Assembly (NCBI GenBank): GCA_049419605.1
Contig: JBMSKF010000014.1
Coordinates: 1-21,881, forward strand
Direction of reading: 5' to 3'
DNA: 21,881 nt
Origin: UBA970 sp049419605
Lineage (GTDB): Bacteria; Bacillota_I; Bacilli_A; RFN20; CAG-826
Part shown: positions 15,527 to 21,881 of the stretch, piece after piece
How the letters are laid out: each line of letters opens with the position of its first letter
Position numbering within the stretch: position 1 is the stretch's first letter
Program-made: the position numbers and the translations under genes
The notes under the pieces: model-generated
Databases searched by the model: none
Told to the model about the DNA's origin: nothing
The model's input: only the letters and a program-made list of their open reading frames with translations

Positions 15527-16359
15527 GCGTTCGTGGTTCCCTTGGGATGTTTATTTAATTCATCGACATGGAGAAATTGAATATCGCGATTTTGATTTTC
15601 AATTTTAATAACCCGTGTTAAGACATTCATCGAAGTGACCTTAAAACTGACCCCATCAATCATGTAACGATCACCCACATGAGGTAATGTGGCCTTGATT
15701 TCAGTGTAGGCATCATCTTCATATTTAAGGCAGCAAAGTAATTTTCCACAATGACCAGTTAGTTTTGGAATATTTAATGTGAGCATTTGGTTCTTAGCCC
15801 GATTGATGGAAATGTTATCAAATTCATTGAGAAAGGTTGTACAACAAAGTGGTAATCCGCAAATACCAATTGCCCCATAAAGCTTAGCGCGATCTCTAGC
15901 ACCTACTTGTCTTAAATCAATGCGTGTATGAAATTGAGTTGCTAGTGCTCTTAATAATTCTCTAAAATCAACACGGTCTTCAGAAAGAAATAAAAAATAA
16001 AGTTTGGAACGATCAAGGTTGTATTCTGCGGCAAATATTTCCATATCAAGCTTCATGGTTCTTACGAGATCTTTTGCAAATAACATGGCATTTTTTGCAT
16101 CTTTTTCATTGCGTTGTTGAGCAGCTAAATCACGAGGCTCTGCTTTTCTTATAATCGGCATTAGCTGAAAAGGATAGCGATATTCACTCATCGCTTTTAA
16201 TTTAGTTTTGACAACCCCTAATTCATAACCTTTACCTGTTTCAACAATCACCATATCTTGTGGTTGAAAGGCTGTACTTGTGGTTGAAAAATATTGCAAT
16301 CGTGGTAAATGATTGACTTGAATGCCAACAAAATATGGGGTTTGCGATTGTGTTTCCAT
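15523..16359 (-). CDS. ricT: PSP1-domain protein RicT (YaaT)
   Basis: This 278-residue PSP1-domain protein matches Bacillus RicT (YaaT), which with RicA and RicF forms a complex that carries iron-sulfur clusters and directs RNase Y cleavage of certain mRNAs, affecting competence, biofilm formation and sporulation. The conserved cysteines are visible: GICGLPLCCTTFLNEF (around 170-185) and GHCGKLLCCLKYEDDAY (around 205-221). GGGAG lies 10 bases before the ATG and the gene follows holB by 4 bp. In Bacillus, yaaT likewise follows holB and precedes yabA and rsmI, but no yabA is present here. Only RicT is seen in this window; its partners would be elsewhere, if present. Confidence 0.93.
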   Translation of the reverse strand: METQSQTPYFVGIQVNHLPRLQYFSTTSTAFQPQDMVIVETGKGYELGVVKTKLKAMSEYRYPFQLMPIIRKAEPRDLAAQQRNEKDAKNAMLFAKDLVRTMKLDMEIFAAEYNLDRSKLYFLFLSEDRVDFRELLRALATQFHTRIDLRQVGARDRAKLYGAIGICGLPLCCTTFLNEFDNISINRAKNQMLTLNIPKLTGHCGKLLCCLKYEDDAYTEIKATLPHVGDRYMIDGVSFKVTSMNVLTRVIKIENQNRDIQFLHVDELNKHPKGTTNA

Positions 16360-16363
16360 GATT

Positions 16364-17341
16364 TTATACTCCCAGAAAATCTATCATCATTCCTTCAAGA
16401 AAAAGGTTTAGATTGGTGCTTTTATCAAGTCGAGACAAACGTTGTTGTAAACCATTCATCGCTTGATATGGACTAGGTAATAATGAACTTAATCCTGTTA
16501 ATATTTTAACATAAGATTTTAAAATCACTTGTTGTTTCCCAACCAATTTGCTGAGTTCGGTAAGGATGACTAACCATCTTTGAATAAAGACTCTAACCTG
16601 ATCAACTTCGGTTAAATGTGGCGACCAATTCATGCGAAAGTCATGCATTGCAGCTTGCGGGTTTTGGATCCATTGCTGGCAAAATTGATTGAATTGATTT
16701 TTGAATACAATAAATGATTCATCCGCACTTTTAATTTTTATTTCTTCACTCGATCCACATTCAAAACTTAATAATTCAGCATCGGAGGGTTCTACACCGA
16801 TCGCAAGCGCATCATTGATTAATTTTTCAGGTTGATTGGGTTTAAAATGGATGACCTGACTTCGGGATTGAATGGTTGGTAATACTTCATCGAGATTGGT
16901 AGTGGTTAAAATAGCATAAACATCTAACGTGGGTTCCTCTAAAAATTTTAATAAGGCGTTGATGGCTTCTGGAGTCATCGCCTCAACTTGATGAAGCAAA
17001 TAAATTTGTTTACTAGCCTTTTCCAAACCAGTAATCGCAAACCTTGATTCTAAATTTAAGACGTCTTGTTTTTTAATGGATGCTTCACTACCATCAATAA
17101 TAATTAAATCAGTGTAATCTTTATTGATGAAACGTTGACACGTTAAACAAATTCCACATGCTAAAGGTTGTGGATTTTCACAAAGAAGAGATTGAGCTAA
17201 GTAGAGGGCAATATCTTGAAGAGGTTGACCTTGAAAACCATTTAATAAATAAGCGTGACTCCACTTATCTTTTTTTAACGCGTGGGCAAATAAATCAAAG
17301 ATTGGTTTTTGCTGAGTAAGTAAGTAACTCGCAATATTCAT
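16364..17341 (-). CDS. holB: DNA polymerase III delta' subunit
   Basis: This 325-residue protein is the delta' subunit of the clamp loader. It shows the clamp-loader pattern SHAYLLNGFQGQP (28-40), where the Walker A loop is degenerate, as expected for delta', which does not hydrolyse ATP. A four-cysteine zinc site (Cys54, 62, 65, 68) follows, then INALLKFLEEP and TIQSRSQVIHF. The usual SRC motif reads SRS here; the arginine that completes a neighbour's ATPase site is retained. It works with DnaX and delta (holA, not in this window) to load the beta clamp. The start overlaps the tmk stop (ATGA). Confidence 0.92.
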   Translation of the reverse strand: MNIASYLLTQQKPIFDLFAHALKKDKWSHAYLLNGFQGQPLQDIALYLAQSLLCENPQPLACGICLTCQRFINKDYTDLIIIDGSEASIKKQDVLNLESRFAITGLEKASKQIYLLHQVEAMTPEAINALLKFLEEPTLDVYAILTTTNLDEVLPTIQSRSQVIHFKPNQPEKLINDALAIGVEPSDAELLSFECGSSEEIKIKSADESFIVFKNQFNQFCQQWIQNPQAAMHDFRMNWSPHLTEVDQVRVFIQRWLVILTELSKLVGKQQVILKSYVKILTGLSSLLPSPYQAMNGLQQRLSRLDKSTNLNLFLEGMMIDFLGV

Positions 17342-17955
17342 AAAAGACGTTGGTGAATGGCTTGATACGTATTTTCAATTACGGTTTGTAAATCTAAAGA
17401 AGCATCAATGATCACAAATCGATCTTGAAAACGTTTAGCTAATTGTAAATAGGTATTGCGAACTTTCTCATGAAAGGATAATTGTTCTAAATCCAAACGA
17501 TTAATTTCACGATTCGCATTTGCGGCGATTCGCTTTAAACCTAGTTCTGGTGGAATATCAAACAGAAGTGTTAATTGAGGATAGGAGGATTCTGTGGCGA
17601 AGAGATTGATATTTAAAATTGCTTCAACTCCTAAACCTCTAGCCCCACCCTGATAAGCTAAACTTGAATCAATAAACCGATCACAAATGACAATTTTCCC
17701 AGCCTTGAGTGCGGGCCAAATCTTTTCAACTAAGTTTTGTCGACGACTTGCTGCAAGCAGTAACGCTTCTGCACGAGAATCAAGTTTGGTATTTTCTTTT
17801 TGAAGAATCACTTGGCGAATTTGTTCGGCAATTGGCGTACCACCTGGTTCGCGTGTTTCTTCAATCAAAAAACCTTCTTTTCTTAGTCTAGCAATCACTT
17901 CCTTCATTACGGAAGTTTTGCCGCTTCCTTCTGGTCCTTCTAAGGTAATAAACAT
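17338..17955 (-). CDS. tmk: Thymidylate kinase
   Basis: This 205-residue enzyme phosphorylates dTMP to dTDP with ATP, an essential step of dTTP synthesis. The P-loop is LEGPEGSGKT (5-14), the substrate-binding motif TREPGG follows near 34-39, and the CDRFIDSSLAYQGGARGLG block lies around 90-108; the LID region is near 142-152. The length is standard. AAAGGAG lies 8 bases before the ATG, which is 1 bp after the recR stop; the 3' end overlaps holB by 4 bp. Adjacent placement with holB and recR is the usual Bacillota order. Confidence 0.97.
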   Translation of the reverse strand: MFITLEGPEGSGKTSVMKEVIARLRKEGFLIEETREPGGTPIAEQIRQVILQKENTKLDSRAEALLLAASRRQNLVEKIWPALKAGKIVICDRFIDSSLAYQGGARGLGVEAILNINLFATESSYPQLTLLFDIPPELGLKRIAANANREINRLDLEQLSFHEKVRNTYLQLAKRFQDRFVIIDASLDLQTVIENTYQAIHQRLL

Positions 17956-17956
17956 G

Positions 17957-18559
17957 TTATTCTCCTTTGATTTTCGTTCTGCCAGTTAAAGCTTTTGATA
18001 AGGTTAGAGCATCGGCATAATCTACATGCGCACCCATTGGCAACCCATAACCAATACGGGTAATCGTTACACCTGAATTTTTTAACATATTGGCAACAAA
18101 TTGGGCTGTTGTTTCACCTTCAAGTGTGGGATTGGTGGCAATGATGACTTCTTGATAAGGGTGATTTTTTAATTCTTTTTGTAATTGATCGATACGAAGA
18201 TCGTCAACACCGAAGCCTTTACTTGCCGATAAGACACCACCTAATACTTGATAACGAAATAGCGGTGATTCTAGTTTTTCAAAAGCGACAACATCTTTAG
18301 AATAACTTACAACCACTAAGGTTTGGTACGGTCTAGATGATGTACAAATATCACAATGGGGTTCTTCAGTTAAGACTCCACATGTCTGGCAGGGATGAAC
18401 TAAATGCTTGACTGCACCTAGACTTTCTTGGAATTGTTGAACATCTTCTTCGCTTAAATCTAAAACTGCCTGAGCCATTCGTTCAGCAGATTTACTGCCT
18501 ACACCAGGTAGTTTTTCAAAGGATTCGATTAAAGCTTGTAAACTTTTTAATGGTTTCAT
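17957..18559 (-). CDS. recR: Recombination mediator RecR
   Basis: From the ATG at 18559 this is a 200-residue RecR, which with RecO/RecF helps load RecA at gaps. It has a helix-hairpin-helix (ESFEKLPGVGSKSAERMA, about 12-29), a four-cysteine zinc finger (Cys57, 60, 69, 72), a Toprim domain (from about 79) with VLGGVLSASKGFGVDDLRI and ATNPTLEGETTAQF, and a C-terminal GYGLPMGAHVDYADALTL Walker-B-like segment. I choose the ATG that overlaps the dnaX stop by 4 bp (ATGA) over an in-frame TTG at 18571, which would add four residues. The Toprim strand reads VVVSYSKDV, lacking the acidic or Gln residue often found before the PKDV-like part. Confidence 0.95.
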   Translation of the reverse strand: MKPLKSLQALIESFEKLPGVGSKSAERMAQAVLDLSEEDVQQFQESLGAVKHLVHPCQTCGVLTEEPHCDICTSSRPYQTLVVVSYSKDVVAFEKLESPLFRYQVLGGVLSASKGFGVDDLRIDQLQKELKNHPYQEVIIATNPTLEGETTAQFVANMLKNSGVTITRIGYGLPMGAHVDYADALTLSKALTGRTKIKGE

Positions 18560-20163
18560 TTGAATGTCCAATTCTTCACGGTTGGTGGAGTCTCTTGTTT
18601 TGTTGGTAATTTATTTAATTGTGCCAAATCCATAAATAATTTTTTCAGTTTAACAGCCTCTTGGCGATTAATTGCATAAATAACACCTTGATAACCTGCG
18701 ATGGTTTGCATCACTTTTTGAATCAAAGGTTGATTGGCCACTAAATTTAATTGAAGGGCAACGTTTGCCTGATCCACTTCTAATGCAAGAATGTGTTTGC
18801 TTAAAACATAAGGTCTCGCATCCTTTAATAAGGCTGCAATAGCAGCAAATTGCGGTTGAAAAAGCATGGAGTCAATTTGTTTCCAGGATTGTAAGATATC
18901 TTGTCTAGCATCTTTATCACCCATGACCATGACTTTGATCATGTTGACATCATCTATGTAAAGACTTTCACCGGTTTCGGCAATGGCGACAGGAGGAGTG
19001 TTCGTATTTGATTTCGTACCACTGTTTGAAGAATTTTCAGATTTCCCTTTCATCACTTCAAAAATATTAGGTGGATTTTTTGGGGTGCTTTCAGGGATCT
19101 CTAATTGTAAAAGTTTGAGTTGAAGCAAACCAGGAATTGCCGAAGGATTTCTAACATCCGTTTGAATACCCATGATTGCTTCAGATAAAGCAGGAATCAT
19201 ACTAATCGATAAATCCTCTAAAATACGATTCGCTTCAGCTTCATTAAGGACAGACATCAACGATGCTGCTTGTGTTTTTACAAGAATTAATAAGTCTTTT
19301 AAGATTACCAATAGATCCATCAATAATCTTTTTAAATCAGCACCCTTTTGAACAAATGCATCGATTTTACCTATCATGGTTGACGTATCTTTTCGACCAA
19401 TTGCAGTAAGTAGTTCAATTTTATCTTCAAGACTAACCAACCCAAACAAATCTAAAATGTCCTTTTCTGCAAAACGTCCACCGGTATAGGCGATGACTTG
19501 GTCTAGAAGGGATAAAGCATCACGGACGCCACCATCCGCCAATTGAATAACGGCTTGAACAGCTTTTTCATCATAAGGAATTTGTTCATTTTTTAGAATG
19601 AATTGTATACGTTCTTTGATATCACTTGCATTTACTTTTCCAAAATCAAAACGTTGGCAACGACTTAAAATCGTGGGGATAATCTTGTGCGGTTCGGTGG
19701 TAGCAAGAATAAATAAGACGTGGGATGGAGGTTCTTCTAAAGTTTTTAAAAGAGCATTAAATGCACCCGACGTCATCATATGGACTTCATCGATGATATA
19801 GACTTTGTATTTCCCTTTAATCGGTGCATATTTAACTTTATCGATAAGATCACGAACTTCATCCACTCCGTTATTACTCGCCGCATCGATTTCAATGATA
19901 TCTGGGTGACGATTTTCTTGGAGAGCTAAACAATTTTCACACTTTCCACATGGTTCATTTTGAGATACTTCACAATTTAAGGCCTTAGCAAATATTTTTG
20001 CTAACGAAGTTTTGCCTGTCCCTCTTGGTCCAGAAAATAAATAAGCATGGGAAAGCTTTTGATTGATAATGGCGTTTTGTAATGTTCTTACAATCGCTTG
20101 TTGACCGGCAACTTGTGCAAATTGTTGCGGTCGATAGGTTCGGTAAAGTGCCTTGTATGCCAT
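18556..20163 (-). CDS. dnaX: DNA polymerase III subunit gamma/tau
   Basis: This 535-residue clamp-loader ATPase begins MAYKALYRTYRPQQF, the family's standard N-terminus. Walker A is GPRGTGKT (45-52), zinc cysteines are 64, 72, 75 and 78, Walker B is YIIDEVH (122-128), and the arginine-finger motif SRC is at 167-169. The C-terminal tau-like part after about 370 is divergent, with a Ser/Asn/Thr-rich linker. An ATG five codons further upstream (20178) is only 2 bases from the TATAAT box and would lie upstream of the expected transcription start, so I reject it. No slippery A-rich frameshift site for a short gamma form was noticed. It heads a six-gene operon; the YbaB/EbfC gene usually between dnaX and recR is absent. 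Confidence 0.96.
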   Translation of the reverse strand: MAYKALYRTYRPQQFAQVAGQQAIVRTLQNAIINQKLSHAYLFSGPRGTGKTSLAKIFAKALNCEVSQNEPCGKCENCLALQENRHPDIIEIDAASNNGVDEVRDLIDKVKYAPIKGKYKVYIIDEVHMMTSGAFNALLKTLEEPPSHVLFILATTEPHKIIPTILSRCQRFDFGKVNASDIKERIQFILKNEQIPYDEKAVQAVIQLADGGVRDALSLLDQVIAYTGGRFAEKDILDLFGLVSLEDKIELLTAIGRKDTSTMIGKIDAFVQKGADLKRLLMDLLVILKDLLILVKTQAASLMSVLNEAEANRILEDLSISMIPALSEAIMGIQTDVRNPSAIPGLLQLKLLQLEIPESTPKNPPNIFEVMKGKSENSSNSGTKSNTNTPPVAIAETGESLYIDDVNMIKVMVMGDKDARQDILQSWKQIDSMLFQPQFAAIAALLKDARPYVLSKHILALEVDQANVALQLNLVANQPLIQKVMQTIAGYQGVIYAINRQEAVKLKKLFMDLAQLNKLPTKQETPPTVKNWTFK

Positions 20164-20180
20164 AAAGTTTGGTTGCATTA

Positions 20181-20186
20181 ATTATA
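20181..20186 (-). promoter_or_regulatory. -10 element of the dnaX operon
   Basis: TATAAT on the minus strand predicts transcription from about 20174, leaving an 11-base leader without a Shine-Dalgarno before the ATG at 20163. The -35 is poorly defined (A/T-rich sequence near 20204-20209). Confidence 0.65.
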
Positions 20187-20248
20187 CTCAATTTATCCCC
20201 CTTATTAAATAGGAAAATGAAGAAAAACCTTTTAAGAAATGCGATGCC

Positions 20249-20259
20249 TATGATAAAAT
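20249..20259 (+). promoter_or_regulatory. -10 region of the prfA-prmC operon
   Basis: Overlapping -10 candidates TATGAT (20249-20254) and TAAAAT (20254-20259) precede prfA; -35 matches are weak. AAAGG at 20263-20267 gives a normal Shine-Dalgarno 8 bases before the ATG, so this unit is not of the leaderless type, though its leader would be short. The 97-bp divergent region holds nothing else I can name. Confidence 0.5.
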
Positions 20260-20275
20260 ACGAAAGGTCTTATAA

Positions 20276-21340
20276 ATGGAAGAAAATTTAAGAAATCGCC
20301 TTAAAGTGATGCGTAATCGTTTAACCACGATTGATGATTTACTTGTTCAAGAATCCGTATTGAGTGATTCTCGACAATTTAAGACACTTTCTAAAGAAAG
20401 AGCAACCTTGGATAAGGTTGTCACCCTTTTTAACACGTTTGAAACCAATGAAAAGAATTTAGCCGATGCTCTCGTGATGAGAAATGATGCCGATGCTGAA
20501 ATTGCTCAACTAGGTAAGGTAGAGGTTGAACAACTAACAGAAGCTCAAGCGAAACTTATGGAACAAATAAAGTTTCACCTTATTCCTAAAGATCCTAATG
20601 ATGACAAGAATATCGTGGTTGAAATTCGTGGTGCAGCAGGTGGCGACGAAGCTTTTATTTTCGCCAGTGATTTGTTTAGAATGTATACCAAATATTGTGA
20701 AAAGAATGGTTGGAAAATTCAAATGCTATCTGATGCAGGTGGCCAATCTACCATTACCTTTATGGTCAAAGGTGATGCAGTGTATTCTAAATTAAAATTT
20801 GAATCTGGTGCTCATCGCGTTCAACGCGTACCTGCAACTGAAGCATCAGGACGTATTCATACTTCAACCGCTACTGTTCTCGTCATGCCTGAAGTTGAAG
20901 AAGTTGATATTGTTATCAATGCAAACGATCTTCAAGTTGATACATATCGTTCACAAGGTGCTGGTGGTCAAAACGTTAATAAAACAGAGTCTGCTGTTCG
21001 AATCACCCACTTACCAACAGGAATTGTCGTCTCTTGCCAAATTGAAAAATCCCAAATTCAAAATCGCGAATTAGCGATGAAAATGTTGTATGCAAAATTA
21101 GAAGCCCATAAGCAAGCTGAAATTGATGAAAAAGTTGGCAACGAAAGAAAACTTAAAGTTGGGACAGGTGAACGTAGTGAAAAAATTCGCACGTATAACT
21201 ATCCACAAAATCGTGTCACGGATCATCGCATCGGATTTACCATTAATCAATTAGATCGTGTCATGGAAGGGCAAATTGAAGATATCATAGAAGCCTTAAA
21301 CCATTTCGATCAACAACAAAAACTTTTAGGTGGAGAATGA
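20276..21340 (+). CDS. prfA: Peptide chain release factor 1
   Basis: This 354-residue RF1 reads UAA and UAG stop codons and triggers peptide release. The stop-codon-reading PAT motif is at 186-188 (VQRVPATEASGRIHTS) and the catalytic GGQ at 230-232 (GAGGQNVNKTESAVRI). The acidic N-terminal helical domain and the C-terminal YNYPQNRVTDHRIG segment are normal. The gene itself ends in TGA, consistent with the standard code and a separate RF2 elsewhere. The ATG follows AAAGG by 8 bases. The 3' end overlaps prmC by 4 bp; PrmC methylates the glutamine of the GGQ motif, so substrate and modifier are translationally coupled. Confidence 0.98.
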   Translation: MEENLRNRLKVMRNRLTTIDDLLVQESVLSDSRQFKTLSKERATLDKVVTLFNTFETNEKNLADALVMRNDADAEIAQLGKVEVEQLTEAQAKLMEQIKFHLIPKDPNDDKNIVVEIRGAAGGDEAFIFASDLFRMYTKYCEKNGWKIQMLSDAGGQSTITFMVKGDAVYSKLKFESGAHRVQRVPATEASGRIHTSTATVLVMPEVEEVDIVINANDLQVDTYRSQGAGGQNVNKTESAVRITHLPTGIVVSCQIEKSQIQNRELAMKMLYAKLEAHKQAEIDEKVGNERKLKVGTGERSEKIRTYNYPQNRVTDHRIGFTINQLDRVMEGQIEDIIEALNHFDQQQKLLGGE

Positions 21341-21881
21341 AAATTCAACACGTTTATCAACAAGCGCTGCAATTTGTTGGCATTGGCGCAGTTGATACTT
21401 TTTCCATCCATCAATTACTGCAGTTTCATCACCAGTTTCAAACCGTCCATGTTTTATTAACGAACCTTGATATTGAAATGAAGAATTACTCAGTTTTCAT
21501 GGAACAAATGGAGCGATTAAAAAAAGGCGAACCTGTAGCTTATATCCTAGGTTATACAACCTTCTTAGGTTTACAACTTGAAGTTAACACTAGTGTCTTA
21601 ATTCCTAGACAAGAAACAGAAGAACTGGTTATGCATGCTTCTCAATTATTTCCAAGAAGACTATCAATCAACGTCATTGATGTCGGCACTGGAAGTGGTG
21701 CAATCGCTCTCGCACTTAAGTCGATGCAACCAAACTGGAAAATTACTGCGACAGACATAAGTCAATCAGCGCTCAATGTGGCGAAGCACAATGCTAATAA
21801 ATTAAATCTTAACCTTCAATTTCACCTTGGTGATGGTCTAAAAACAATCGATCCCTCTTATGAGAATAATGTTGAGTTAAT
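21337..21881 (+). CDS. prmC: Release factor glutamine methyltransferase, partial at right edge
   Basis: The reading frame opens at 21337 on the ATGA overlapping the prfA stop, with GGTGGAG just upstream, and runs off the window after 181 codons. The N-terminal helical domain is followed by the linker GEPVAYILGYTTFLGL, then VLIPRQETEELV and the SAM-binding motif VIDVGTGSGAIALAL (glycines 117, 119, 121). These are diagnostic for PrmC (HemK), which N5-methylates the GGQ glutamine of RF1 and RF2. The substrate-binding NPPY motif should come soon after the window ends, so its integrity cannot be checked. No frameshift or internal stop is seen in the visible part. Confidence 0.95.
   Translation, partial: MKIQHVYQQALQFVGIGAVDTFSIHQLLQFHHQFQTVHVLLTNLDIEMKNYSVFMEQMERLKKGEPVAYILGYTTFLGLQLEVNTSVLIPRQETEELVMHASQLFPRRLSINVIDVGTGSGAIALALKSMQPNWKITATDISQSALNVAKHNANKLNLNLQFHLGDGLKTIDPSYENNVEL

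Noticed and set aside
18556..20163. Programmed frameshift in dnaX making a gamma subunit
   Set aside because: I saw no A-rich slippery heptamer followed by a hairpin in the coding strand.
20598..21074. Alternative-frame open frames inside prfA
   Set aside because: They are shadows of a highly conserved RF1 gene with intact PAT and GGQ motifs.

Overview
The window is compact, AT-rich bacterial chromosome of Gram-positive (Bacillota/Mycoplasmatota) type. The dnaX-recR-tmk-holB-ricT-rsmI block and the prfA-prmC pair are typical of that group. TGA is a true stop (it ends prfA, ricT, tmk, dnaX and others) and conserved tryptophans are TGG, so the code is standard, not the Mycoplasma code. My best guess is a walled or Acholeplasma/Izemoplasma/Erysipelotrichia-like low-GC lineage; the genus cannot be fixed from this sequence. 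There are no rRNA or tRNA genes, CRISPR arrays, insertion sequences or phage genes, and no gene-free stretch over 100 bp.

Layout. (1) 41-5282, plus: five overlapping genes for a tocopherol-cyclase-like protein, a membrane-anchored alpha/beta hydrolase, a LURP-one/Tubby-fold protein, a DUF4153 membrane protein and a NamA-type old yellow enzyme. (2) 5283-8331, minus: a TetR regulator, ABC ATPase, two ABC-2 permeases and a 41-residue membrane miniprotein, behind a consensus promoter whose 17-bp spacer is filled by an inverted repeat (probable TetR operator). (3) 8411-11617, plus: VTC-type polyphosphate polymerase, DUF4956 membrane protein, a protein with InlB-type repeats and an RluA-type pseudouridine synthase. 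(4) 11625-14669, plus: a 1014-residue YfhO-family membrane protein with its own promoter. (5) 14666-20163, minus: dnaX-recR-tmk-holB-ricT-rsmI, covering clamp loading, recombination, dTMP synthesis, RNA decay and rRNA methylation. (6) 20276 to the right edge, plus: prfA and the start of prmC, divergent from dnaX.

Two themes stand out. First, several transcription units have TATAAT only 6-7 bases from the ATG and no usable Shine-Dalgarno sequence (tetR, the VTC gene, yfhO), which predicts leaderless mRNAs. dnaX has a related arrangement that moves its start five codons inward. Many internal genes have good Shine-Dalgarno sequences or ATGA coupling. Second, the convergent ends are very tight: stop codons abut at 5282/5283 and overlap at 14666-14669, and the terminators for the first pair lie inside the opposing coding sequences.

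No clearly new defence or mobile system is visible. The best candidates for undescribed biology are the five-gene operon at the left, the VTC/DUF4956/InlB-repeat group, the miniprotein of the ABC exporter, and the leaderless-promoter pattern.
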